From Owenia fusiformis (taxonomy: Eukaryota; Annelida; Polychaeta; Sabellida; Oweniidae), in the NCBI GenBank assembly GCA_903813345.2, contig CAIIXF020000005.1:18601375-18665374 (forward strand): a stretch of 64,000 bases of DNA, in the 5' to 3' direction. The stretch's first letter is position 1. The number at the start of each line of letters is the position of its first letter. This document shows, one piece after another, positions 60,601 through 64,000 of this stretch. The notes under the pieces are model-generated. The model made no database searches. It saw only the letters and a list, made by a program, of their open reading frames with translations, and was not told the origin of the DNA. The position numbers and the translations under genes are program-made.

Positions 60601-62064
60601 GTTCACTACAGAGAGAGTAATTATACAGAAGTCAATAGAGTATGTGTGGAGGAAGGGTGTCTAGTAGAGAGAGATGTTCACTAAGACAGGTTTTACAAAA
60701 TATGAAAATCAAATCAATATATTTCTATTTATGAGATTCATTGTATTTGCATTATCTAATTATTTGATAAAAACTGACAAACATGTAAATGCAAGTTCAT
60801 TTGAATATTCACTCTGCAATAACAAAACATTACAAAACATTCTGATTCTATATGTGTCATAGGCAGTAAGTACTCAATTCCTCTTTATAAGCTTGTTTTG
60901 CAGCATGTTCTACTTGTAATTCTCTTATATTGTCATTAGCACAAGGTCTGTTTGGATGGGCAGACTCAGTATATTGGTTGATGCCACCCATGTTTTTGTA
61001 GGTGATCTAGAAATACTAAGACAGGTTATTGGCACTTATAGTGAGAGATACTCATGAAACTATCTTAGCAATAACAAATAAACCAAACATAAAATTCTTG
61101 GTTTATATCACCTTACCAAGGCAGTAAGATTGCTCCTTCCTATAGTTTGAAGAGCACTCCATCTATGTAGTACTGTGCTTCATGCCTCAGGGTATAGTCA
61201 CAGGTACACAAAGTGCTATAGTTGTCATTTAGGCAAATATGAAAAATGATGCTGTAATCAGTATCAACTGAAGCAAGCATAATTTAGTTTCCTTTCCATA
61301 CTTAAAATGATCAAGAAACTATATTTATTGTGACTATTGATACAGCTCATTGAACCAGATTTGCTTGAACCAGTTGTTCTTGTCTCTAAAGCTCCTGGGA
61401 TGTCGTAGATGCCTATTATGTCATAGTAACAATGACATGGTGACCTTTTTTGTTGACGGTGTTTGGCAGTTTGTGTTTGGTGGTTGGCATTTGGCAGATG
61501 GTGTTTGTAACAAATGACAGGTCGTGACATTTTGTAATGCTTTGCAGAAATTAAAAATGGATTTATTGCCAACGAGACAATTTGTGAAGTATTCTACGAA
61601 TAAAGTATAAAATAATGTTGATGTAGTATTTAATCTCTTGGAACTTATTGATCATCCTCATAATTCTTGCTTTTCACAATTTCTTTGCTTAATGTAACTT
61701 GAAATACTTTCTTAGCCATGTGTTGCCTTAAACCAAAATGACCCTGTCTGCAAGCTGAAAGCATTTACTTGTTTTGATTCTGGTAGAGATGTACATTCAG
61801 ATGAATAAACCATGTTCAGATGTAGCAGGTGTTATAAACAAGACTGAAGTTCTCTTTCTAATTTAGAGAATTGATTTCTTTAAATTCACTAATTTCCAAT
61901 TTTTCAAGAAATGTTTCAAAAATAAAAGTTCGTAAATTAGTTTCAAATTTAATTTATTCTGTTGAGAAATTGATACATGTTTTCTTGGTCTGCTTCCAGG
62001 TGACCCCAACAGAACATGTGATTGACCAGGGAGATGATGGCGACAATTTCTATGTTATAGACAG
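5811..62064 (+). CDS. PRKAR2: cAMP-dependent protein kinase type II regulatory subunit, 5' part (six exons joined)
   Basis: Coding exons are 5811-6045, 25460-25495, 40917-40969, 42343-42426, 50725-50766 and 62000-62064: 515 nt, 171 codons plus two bases. The product binds and inhibits PKA catalytic subunits, releases them on cAMP binding, and is tethered by A-kinase anchoring proteins. Residues 1-45 are the RII dimerization/docking helices. Residues 46-78 are a variable linker. NRFARRKSV (83-91) is the substrate-like inhibitor and autophosphorylation site, with Ser90 as phospho-acceptor; a serine here marks type II rather than type I. An acidic stretch (98-107) follows. Residues from 109 begin cAMP-binding domain A and include [16 protein letters not shown] (156-171). 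All exon joins keep frame and use GT/AG sites. The phosphate-binding cassette, domain B and the stop lie beyond the window. It is slightly closer to vertebrate RII-beta in places (EQM, VIDR), but invertebrates usually have one RII gene, so no A/B assignment is made. Confidence 0.95.
6247..6935 (+). mobile_element. CAGTG-ended MITE-like element, copy 1
   Basis: Begins CAGTGATTTCATTAAC and ends with the complement of CAGTGTTTTCAGTAGG. Shares over 500 bp with copies at 20398-21150 (same orientation) and 56897-57659 (opposite), including ATCCACTAAATAATTG and GAATGCGCATGCGCAAG. No open frame. A target duplication is not visible at this copy. Confidence 0.65.
7205..7565 (-). repeat. Fragment of the intergenic foldback family
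   Basis: Contains the reverse complement of the 0.8-2.5 kb element (GACCAT...AACATTATAATTTGAAAT and TTGTTTTAGAAAACACAT), followed near 7500 by the TTTAAGAGAAA segment. It shows that this family also sits inside the RII gene. Confidence 0.55.
9371..9897 (+). mobile_element. 527-bp element with CAGGGGTTTCA termini and 6-bp target duplication
   Basis: The termini are CAGGGGTTTCATTAGC and the complement of CAGGGGTTTCACTACA. The sequence TATTCA is repeated exactly on both sides (9365-9370, 9898-9903). Interior sequence (from GTCCATTCAAAGTC on) recurs at 29807-30742. No coding capacity. CAG-type ends suggest a hAT relative, though with a 6-bp rather than 8-bp duplication. Confidence 0.72.
10784..10793 (+). 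promoter_or_regulatory. TATA-like box upstream of the repeat's reading frame
   Basis: TATATATAAA lies about 95 bp before the first ATG of the decayed frame. The opposite copy keeps TTTATAAA at the corresponding place. Conservation in both copies suggests a former promoter, but function is not shown. Confidence 0.3.
10889..11135 (+). pseudogene. Decayed short coding frame in dispersed repeat, copy 1
   Basis: Starts MTENQLKK, then [10 protein letters not shown] and [16 protein letters not shown], then an in-frame stop and a frameshift. After the shift it realigns with copy 2 ([14 protein letters not shown]). The family is not recognised. It may be a repeat-encoded protein or a captured host gene fragment. 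Confidence 0.45.
15253..15985 (+). repeat. Hairpin-led element with GGGCGGGC leader and ~145-bp tandem units
   Basis: A hairpin (arms ATCGCACTTT/AAAGTGCTAT, 15253-15275) is followed by ATTGT, then a GC-rich GGGCGGGC stretch (15298-15330), then two units of about 145 bp (15337-15481, 15482 on). Each unit contains CTTGTCATCAAA and GGCGGCCATTTTGAATTTT. Diverged partial units continue to about 15985. The layout matches the element at 44692-45433. Confidence 0.7.
16710..19345. mobile_element. Transposon with CAGTGGCGGAT ends, 5-bp target duplication, nested insertion
   Basis: The left end is CAGTGGCGGATACAGG and the right end is the complement of CAGGGGCGGATCCAGG, with GTTAT exactly on both sides (16705-16709, 19346-19350). 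The host element accounts for about 1.16 kb. The remainder is the GATAG-rich repeat inserted at 17001-18476. No transposase frame is recognised. Confidence 0.75.
17001..18476 (+). repeat. 1.4-kb GATAG-rich repeat, copy A
   Basis: Starts TAACTAGATTTTGGAAATTG with a small palindrome (ATTGAACGAAGTTCAAT), then GCCGAGTCATCCAGAATAA units and a polypurine GGATAGGATAGAATAGG tract. Several roughly 130-bp subunits with CATAACTTCCGAACCGGAAG follow. It ends in a hairpin with arms AGACTCCAGAT/ATCTGGAGTCT. Short frames inside it are repeat by-products. Copies B and C lie at 30.8-33.7 kb in the same orientation. Confidence 0.85.
20398..21150 (+). mobile_element. CAGTG-ended MITE-like element, copy 2 (right end lost)
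   Basis: Starts CTGTGTTTTTAATAAC and follows copies 1 and 3 (ATCCACTAAATAATTG, ATTGGTCAAGTG, GAATTCCCGGGAACATT) but stops short of the terminal CAGTGTTTTCAGTAGG. No coding capacity. Confidence 0.65.
21180..21650. repeat. Palindromic foldback element with GAGCGAGCGTAGCGAG loop
   Basis: Arms of about 65 bp (21196-21262 and 21281-21350) pair through CCTATGATTTA, ATGATTTT and GATATCTGCAC. The loop is GAGCGAGCGTAGCGAGAGA. A second inverted pair (TTCCATAGTTA near 21362 against TAACTATGGAA near 21630) closes the right half. Confidence 0.7.
22384..23918 (+). mobile_element. TA-flanked transposon, split by a second transposon
   Basis: The ends CCGTATTCTCTCTAATAG and GAGAGAATATGG are inverted, with TA on both sides (22382-22383, 23919-23920), as for Tc1/mariner-type insertion. 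Inner inverted segments GGGCGATAATAGGGTA and TACCCTATTATCGCCC support this. Interrupted at 23052-23682. A reversed partial copy lies at 29931-30370. The 46430-46519 element has related ends. Confidence 0.75.
23052..23682 (+). mobile_element. 631-bp hAT-like element nested in another transposon
   Basis: The ends are TAGTGGAGCAACGATTGACT and the complement of TAGTGGTGGGACTCGTG. The target duplication CCCTAGAC is exact (23044-23051, 23683-23690). The reversed copy of the host element at about 30.03 kb has the uninterrupted site (CCCTAGAAGCC), which confirms the boundaries. TAG-type ends and an 8-bp duplication fit the hAT superfamily. Non-autonomous. Confidence 0.9.
24288..24340 (+). repeat. Short relic of the TTCTCCCCAG family
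   Basis: TTCTCCCCAGGAT...TTAATGCTGGGAGATCAC matches the two ends of the elements at 45545 and 56253 with the middle missing. Confidence 0.45.
24401..25011. mobile_element. 611-bp mariner-type MITE
   Basis: Inverted ends CAGGGTGTCAAATAAGTCCC, about 105 bp long, with TA duplicated at both sides (24399-24400, 25012-25013). No transposase frame. It ends about 450 bp before RII exon 2. Confidence 0.9.
25460..25495 (+). CDS. PRKAR2: RII coding exon 2: 36-nt micro-exon with inhibitor site
   Basis: Acceptor CTGTTTCAG, donor GTAAGA. With one base from exon 1 it encodes [12 protein letters not shown], and it ends with the first base of the Val codon of exon 3. RRKS-V is the pseudo-substrate/autophosphorylation site that sits in the catalytic subunit's active-site cleft. 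Both boundaries are phase 1. Confidence 0.93.
26720..26880. repeat. Imperfect minisatellite with CCCTAGGTATAGAGGT motif
   Basis: Three to four irregular units of about 45-55 bp contain TGCCCTAGGT and AGAGGT(C/G). An open frame (26545-26829) crosses it but has no recognisable features. Confidence 0.45.
27535..28690 (-). repeat. 1.15-kb dispersed repeat, copy 2
   Basis: Reverse-complement partner of 10735-11900. Shared landmarks are GATCTAATAGCAAAGG, GAGGCCATTTT, ACGAGTAGTAACCAATCA and CCATTTCCCAGAACCCGGG. Confidence 0.8.
28285..28513 (-). pseudogene. Decayed short coding frame in dispersed repeat, copy 2
   Basis: Open from [12 protein letters not shown] through [19 protein letters not shown] to a stop at 28285, about 60 codons. 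Its upstream ATG (28511-28513) is out of frame because an A-run is two bases shorter than in copy 1. Each copy therefore keeps a piece the other has lost. No known domain recognised. Confidence 0.45.
29807..30742 (+). repeat. Second copy of the 9.4-kb element, interrupted by a transposon fragment
   Basis: 29807-29930 and about 30400-30742 match the interior of 9371-9897 in the same orientation (GTCCATTCAAAGTC, GGTGTTCACGACAACTTTC, CAAAAGAGGTAGGGTA). The CAGGGGTTTCA ends are missing. Confidence 0.7.
29931..30370 (-). mobile_element. Reversed fragment of the 22.4-23.9 kb transposon
   Basis: Matches 22700-23051 plus 23691-23770 in reverse, without the nested element. It thus gives an empty-site reference for that insertion. 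Confidence 0.75.
30791..32185 (+). repeat. 1.4-kb GATAG-rich repeat, copy B
   Basis: Begins TAACTAGATTTTGGAAATTG and is collinear with copy A, but lacks the 3' hairpin. Copy C begins directly after it in the same orientation. Confidence 0.85.
32186..33740 (+). repeat. 1.55-kb GATAG-rich repeat, copy C
   Basis: Full-length. It has an (AAT)n run at about 33589-33626 and a doubled 3' hairpin: ACTCCAGAT with its complement occurs twice, before 33675 and before 33740. Confidence 0.85.
35007..35036 (+). repeat. Hairpin + ATTGT motif
   Basis: Perfect 10-bp arms ATGTCACCAC/GTGGTGACAT around loop CACAA, followed directly by ATTGT. Same layout as 15253-15280 and 44692-44719, but with different arm sequence. 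Confidence 0.6.
38082..39098. mobile_element. ~1-kb inverted-repeat element with GGGCGGGGCC-type ends
   Basis: The left end region GATCGAATGGGCGGGGCC and the right end region (complement GATCTGATGGGGGCGTGG) are inverted and imperfect. Exact boundaries and target duplication are unclear. It contains a CRE octamer at 38140-38147 and a tRNA-like segment. Confidence 0.45.
38843..38914 (-). pseudogene. tRNA-Gly-like pseudogene or tRNA-derived segment
   Basis: On the minus strand, GTGGTCTTGCGGTAGAATCC resembles the D-arm/A box of tRNA-Gly and GAGTTCGAATCCC resembles the T-arm/B box at the right spacing. The acceptor stem (GGGACTC against ACGCCACC) does not pair, and the anticodon and T stems have mismatches. 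A working tRNA is unlikely. Confidence 0.55.
40563..40857 (+). repeat. Two-copy direct repeat just before exon 3
   Basis: TTGCATCAAG...GTATACAAAGG...GCAAGACTA occurs twice, 179 bp apart (40562 and 40741), at moderate identity. It ends 60 bp before the exon 3 acceptor. Confidence 0.65.
40917..40969 (+). CDS. PRKAR2: RII coding exon 3: acidic linker
   Basis: 53 nt. Completes Val91, then [17 protein letters not shown]. This matches the conserved SVxAExYxPDEEE segment after the inhibitor site. Acceptor TTTGCAG, donor GTAATT. Enters in phase 1, leaves in phase 0. Confidence 0.93.
40970..42342 (+). other. Intron 4 of RII (1.4 kb)
   Basis: The shortest intron in the coding part. Donor GTAATT, acceptor TTGTTTCAG. 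No repeat or gene recognised. Confidence 0.85.
42343..42426 (+). CDS. PRKAR2: RII coding exon 4: start of cAMP-binding domain A
   Basis: 28 codons, [20 protein letters not shown] then LLFRSLDS. Corresponds to the VxHPKTDEQxxRLQEACKxILLFKNLD helical (N3A) lead-in of domain A. Phase 0 at both ends; donor GTAAGT. Confidence 0.94.
43564..44206. mobile_element. 643-bp near-palindromic mariner-type MITE
   Basis: Ends CAGGGTGTCCCGAAAGTATG, with TA on both sides (43562-43563, 44207-44208). The arms run about 245 bp each (43564-43815, 43960-44206), leaving a loop of only about 145 bp. No coding capacity. Its ends resemble 24401-25011 only in the first nine bases. Confidence 0.9.
44557..44633. mobile_element. 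77-bp insertion with 8-bp flanking repeat
   Basis: GAATTTGG flanks both sides (44549-44556, 44634-44641). A related sequence at 63287-63337 (opposite strand) lacks the 77 bp, giving an empty-site comparison. The insert has an inner imperfect inverted repeat (GCCCCTCTTATCT against AGATAAAGACAAAGGGGG). Possibly a very short hAT derivative. Confidence 0.5.
44692..45433 (+). repeat. Hairpin-led element with four ~162-bp tandem units
   Basis: Hairpin arms ATCGTACCT/AGGTACGAT (44692-44714), then ATTGT, a GGGCGGGCGGGC leader, and units starting CTTGTCTACAGGTTTCCAGC at 44761, 44926, 45088 and 45250. Units contain GGGCATTCTGGGT and GGTGGCCATTTTGGATTTT. AGGTACGATATTGT recurs at the right edge (45420-45433). 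Confidence 0.8.
45545..45749 (+). mobile_element. 205-bp CAGTGTTCTCCCCAG element
   Basis: Inverted ends CAGTGTTCTCCCCAG and CTGGGGAGATCACTG. AATAT is repeated directly at both sides (45540-45544, 45750-45754). Interior is rich in GGTGGGTGC. A sister copy lies at 56253-56458. Confidence 0.75.
46208..46420. mobile_element. 213-bp CAGGCCCGTAGCCAGG element
   Basis: Perfect inverted ends CAGGCCCGTAGCCAGG with ATATG directly repeated on both sides (46203-46207, 46421-46425). Contains a G-run and no coding capacity. The ends look like a widespread non-autonomous hAT type. Confidence 0.78.
46430..46519. mobile_element. 90-bp TA-flanked mini-element
   Basis: Ends CTGTATTCCTCTCTAATGAG and GGAGGGAATATGG are inverted and flanked by TA (46428-46429, 46520-46521). 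They resemble the ends of 22384-23918. Confidence 0.55.
46559..47625 (-). mobile_element. 1,067-bp mariner-family element, internally deleted
   Basis: Ends CGAGGGTTGATCCAAAAGTT, with TA on both sides (46557-46558, 47626-47627). Inverted repeats are about 280 bp long (46559-46845, 47335-47625). The centre retains the last part of a transposase frame on the minus strand. Most of the transposase gene is missing, so it cannot move itself. Confidence 0.88.
46928..47170 (-). pseudogene. Mariner transposase C-terminal remnant
   Basis: The frame reads [19 protein letters not shown], then [12 protein letters not shown], then [11 protein letters not shown] and a stop. Mariner transposases have PDLAPSDYHLF...LKxxLxGxxF near the third catalytic Asp and end with RWxKCI; the Asp of PPSD is that residue. 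The first two catalytic aspartates are absent and the upstream part is unrelated. Confidence 0.75.
47829..48523 (+). mobile_element. 695-bp piggyBac-like element
   Basis: Flanked by TTAA on both sides (47825-47828, 48524-48527). Ends CCTTTAGCGTGCTGCC and GGCAGCATGGTAAAGG are inverted. The left end has extra TGCCGGCGGAC repeats, one before a GTCCGCC inverted partner. TTAA plus CC(C/T)TT ends are the piggyBac signature. Confidence 0.85.
48089..48187 (+). pseudogene. Short N-terminal frame in piggyBac-like element
   Basis: ATG, 31 further codons and TAG: starts [20 protein letters not shown] and is acidic, like many piggyBac transposase N-termini. The DDD catalytic core is absent. Position and composition are the only support. 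Confidence 0.4.
48617..48715. repeat. Low-complexity TTTC and ACATA tracts
   Basis: A (TTTC)n run followed by ACATACA/ACAATACA repeats. Probably an old poly-pyrimidine tail or microsatellite. Confidence 0.6.
50725..50766 (+). CDS. PRKAR2: RII coding exon 5: domain A, helical segment
   Basis: 14 codons, [14 protein letters not shown], equivalent to EQxxxVLDAMFEK in vertebrate RII. Phase 0 at both ends (42 nt). Acceptor TTTTCAG, donor GTAAGT. Confidence 0.93.
52848..54202. mobile_element. 1.36-kb inverted-repeat element built from GGTCTA motifs
   Basis: Ends CCCAGCCTATCGTCAGG and CCTGATGATAGGCTGGG are inverted. The two flanking thirds (52848-53290, 53770-54202) are made of reiterated motifs such as AGGTCTA(T/C)TTTTGGTCTA, TAGACC and AGGCGCA(C/G)TTTTGGTCTA. 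A roughly 102-bp unit is duplicated in tandem from 53771. The middle 480 bp is plain AT-rich DNA. No transposase and no clear target duplication. Confidence 0.7.
54530..55143. mobile_element. 614-bp foldback element
   Basis: Arms of about 155 bp (54530-54685, 54985-55143) share ACAGTCATATGTTGGA, AACAGGTGCATATGTTAGGC and CATTATCTCCAGGAAAAGC with their complements. An inner inverted pair has GTTTTGACACAC and GGAATAAGTGATTCC. Short frames in it are by-products. Confidence 0.8.
56253..56458 (+). mobile_element. 206-bp sister of the CAGTGTTCTCCCCAG element
   Basis: About 75-80% like 45545-45749, same orientation (TTTTCAAGTGGGTGCAA, CTCAGGTGGGTGCTGC, AATGCTGGGGAGATCA). Flanked by ACTAA (56248-56252) and ACTAG (56459-56463), a 5-bp duplication with one change. 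Confidence 0.7.
56897..57659 (-). mobile_element. CAGTG-ended MITE-like element, copy 3
   Basis: Reverse orientation relative to copies 1 and 2. Ends CAGTGCTTTCAGTAGG and the complement of CTGTGCTTTCATTAACG, with CTATA directly repeated on both sides (56892-56896, 57660-57664). The most complete copy in the window. A 106-codon minus-strand frame (57337-57657) spans it but is broken in the other copies and not recognised. Confidence 0.75.
58113..59193. mobile_element. 1.08-kb foldback element with CCCTTCGGGCTGCGG motifs
   Basis: Terminal inverted repeats TACAAATATTGAATTCTGTG and complement (58113-58150, 59158-59193). Inside, a strong hairpin (about 58696-58785) has arms with ACATGTTCATCTTTCCCTC. 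CCCTTCGGGCTGC occurs at about 58740 and 59118 and its complement near 58840. Two CRE octamers (58344, 58394) and three GTATATACCACG-type units (58272-58312) also lie within. Confidence 0.7.
61440..61550. repeat. TTTGGCA-rich dispersed segment
   Basis: GTGTTTGGCAGTTTGTGTTTGG...TGGCATTTGGCA...TGTAACAAATGACA. Related stretches occur at 35068-35130, 39230-39300 and 63395-63470, all on the same strand. The spacing of TTTGGCA and ACAAATG(A/G)CA is similar. A diverged interspersed family is likely. Confidence 0.45.
62000..62064 (+). CDS. PRKAR2: RII coding exon 6: first beta strands of cAMP-binding domain A
   Basis: 21 codons plus [22 protein letters not shown] then [16 protein letters not shown] is a near-invariant RII segment (beta 1-3 of domain A). 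Acceptor CTTCCAG, donor GTAAAT. Leaves in phase 2; the split codon is probably Arg, then GT(Y/F)D. Confidence 0.95.
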
Positions 62065-64000
62065 GTAAATCACTATGTTTCCTCAATCCTGAATCAAACC
62101 TCTGGTATTCCCCTTCTTTTGTACTCCATAGACCCAACATTTCAAGAACATAAGCAAAATAATAAAAACTTATTTACTCTATCAGCATCAATCATCATTA
62201 TTACACTCAAATATCCCAAACACTTTGATCACTAAAGCAAGCCACTCAAGTTCAAGAAAATGGAAATGATGATTGTACAATAACCATTCCAAAATGTGGT
62301 GTTTACGAAAAGAACAGTTTGAAATAACATGAGTGATATTTGATAAAAAAAAGAATTAAGGTAGTGAATGGAACACTTGATTGTTTATTAACACCAGCAG
62401 GTGTAAAATAACAAATAATCTTCTATATAGGCTAACACCAGATTGTGAAGCAATATTATAAAATGGGCTTAGAGGTCAACCATCCTTGGCATTCTCCCAT
62501 ATTCCATACCATTTTGATAAAACTCTTGAAATCTAAAATGGGCATCTACCATCTACCCAGTTTTTGGTTTTAGAGTAAATTGCTTGTATTCTTGGGTCTA
62601 ATGACTTTAATAGGGCCAAGCTGTTTCCTAAGCTGCAATTGCATGGAGCCATGCTTTTGCATTTCATTAAAACAGTTTCCCTTAATTCCTGTTTCTTGCA
62701 TGCGGCTTAGTGATTTATGTGGAGTCCCTGTAAATTGTAGCCAATCCTACTGATTCTTGCATGCAGCTTAGTGATTTATGTGGAGTCCCTGTAAATTGTA
62801 GCCAATCCTACTGAATGAAGTTTGTTCAGGGAACTAGAGAAGCTATTCATCCATTCATTCATCCTTTCCACTGAACAGCTTTCTGAAAGTCTGTTTGTTC
62901 AGATGGAAACTCAAAAAACAGTTGTCAGATTTAGCCTAAATGTTAAAGGCTAATGCCTCTTGAGCTGATCAGCTCAAGAAAGGGTTTTTGACATGTTCAA
63001 AATGACCATCATATTTATATTTAATTTCAAATATTGAGCAGACTTATGGCAGTGTTTTGACATATTTTGTTTGATTTACCAGAGTACTCCTTATCCAAGA
63101 GAGAGTTTTTACATCAGTCGCGTATATCTCATAAAGGTAGTTGAATCGAATATTTGCTCACTAGCTCCAATGTAGCTTCAGGTTCTGAATAAATTGACAT
63201 AGTTGCCATCTTTCCTGTTACATCTAACAGTCATCTGATTAACCATTAATAAGGAACAGACAAATGAAAACCAATAATATAATCATTACTGATAAGCCAA
63301 ATGGGTTGCTCATGAACACCAAATGCAAGGTATAGTAGATTTTATACATTTCATATAATTTTAAGCATGCAGGTTTGGTATGACACTATCGTCTTTTGGA
63401 CAGTATTTTGCAGCTGGCATTTGGCATCCAGAGTTCTGCATCTGTAAGACATGGCTGGTGATGACATTTTGCATGTTAATCCCTTGTCGTACTTTGAAAA
63501 AGTGTTGGAGAGAGAAATAGTGGTATCTAGTGCCAGACTGCCAAAACTAGGATTTTTAGTTATTTTGAACTGTACTCGCCATTCAAAGATCAATATGTTA
63601 TTTTTTAGGTAAAAGCTAGATAACATATGTCTAAATCATGCTAAGTAATATATGTGTAACTTAAAACACGCTAAATAATGTATGCTTTCACAGTTAATTG
63701 GATGAATTGTCTTGGGACTTTCTCCTCTTATGGCGAATGCTAGTGAAAGTGGTTGATAAACCAAACAAGCTGGAATTTCAATTCATTCTTTTTTCTTTGT
63801 AATTGCATAGCTATAAAATAACCATAGGAAACAGTAATTGCTGGAAACGATACACAGTCTCCTGATAAAATATAAAAGACAATGTGAGCAATCTGTTCAT
63901 TCAAGCGGAGTCTCATACACCTTTTCAATAGTTTGATATCTCTTCTTTATGAGAGCCTTATCTACACAGGGCTTTATAATTACTACTTAGCCTCTGTGCT
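62065..64000 (+). other. Start of RII intron 7
   Basis: No sequence for the next exon (the family continues GTYDI... to FGELALMYN) is visible before the window ends, so this intron exceeds 1.9 kb. Confidence 0.8.
62693..62814 (+). repeat. Recent 61-bp tandem duplication
   Basis: Two units (62693-62753, 62754-62814), starting TTCTTGCATGC, differ at about one base. Such identity points to a recent event. Confidence 0.85.

Larger units (their letters stand above)
50767..61999 (+). other. Intron 6 of RII (11.2 kb)
   Basis: Donor GTAAGT, acceptor TGCTTCCAG. Phase 0. Nothing recognised at 50770-52845 (apart from an 11-base G-run near 51257), 55150-56250, 57660-58110 and 59200-61430. Confidence 0.85.

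Noticed and set aside
62065-64000. RII exon 7 (GTYDI...FGELALMYN) inside the window
   Set aside because: Looked for in the remaining sequence in the needed phase; no match seen.

Overview
This is AT-rich (roughly two-thirds A+T) nuclear DNA of an animal. The main content is the 5' part of one very long gene on the + strand, encoding a type II regulatory subunit of cAMP-dependent protein kinase (PKA-RII, PRKAR2-like). Six coding exons with consensus splice sites spell, in order, the N-terminal dimerization/docking domain (5811-6045), a 36-nt micro-exon with the RRKS inhibitor motif (25460-25495), an acidic linker (40917-40969), and the first part of cAMP-binding domain A (42343-42426, 50725-50766, 62000-62064). 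The rest of the gene lies beyond base 64000. The assignment rests on recalled family features such as NRFxRRxSV, HPKTDEQ-like, and [15 protein letters not shown]. The introns (up to 19.4 kb), the transposon types and the single invertebrate-like RII suggest a marine invertebrate with a fairly large genome; the phylum cannot be fixed from this window.

Layout: 1-295 (minus strand) is the N-terminus of a secreted, Thr/Ser/Pro-rich, 28-residue-repeat (mucin-like) protein that runs off the left edge. 0.8-5.0 kb is intergenic and packed with palindromic repeats, including a 546-bp transposon with an exact 8-bp target duplication. A perfect CRE octamer and a probable short 5'UTR intron lie just upstream of the RII start codon. 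Intron 2 (6.0-25.5 kb) and intron 3 (25.5-40.9 kb) carry most of the large repeats. These include three copies of a 1.4-1.55 kb GATAG-rich repeat, and two families placed in opposite orientations on either side of exon 2. Introns 5-7 hold mariner-, piggyBac- and hAT-type remnants, foldback elements, a GGTCTA-rich inverted-repeat element and tandem repeats.

The transposons are short, non-autonomous or decayed. Only a mariner transposase C-terminus (46.9-47.2 kb) and a 32-codon reading frame inside a piggyBac-like element (48.1 kb) look like remnants of transposase genes. I found no intact transposase, reverse transcriptase, intact tRNA, rRNA or CRISPR, and no second host gene inside the introns.

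The most interesting biology is in how the RII gene is built. The inhibitor-site exon is a symmetric micro-exon, so skipping it would keep the frame but delete RRKS. It also sits between two sets of inverted intronic repeats that could pair in the pre-mRNA. Among the mobile elements, three hairpins share one architecture with different arm sequences, and a set of CAG...CTG-ended elements makes 5-6 bp target duplications.
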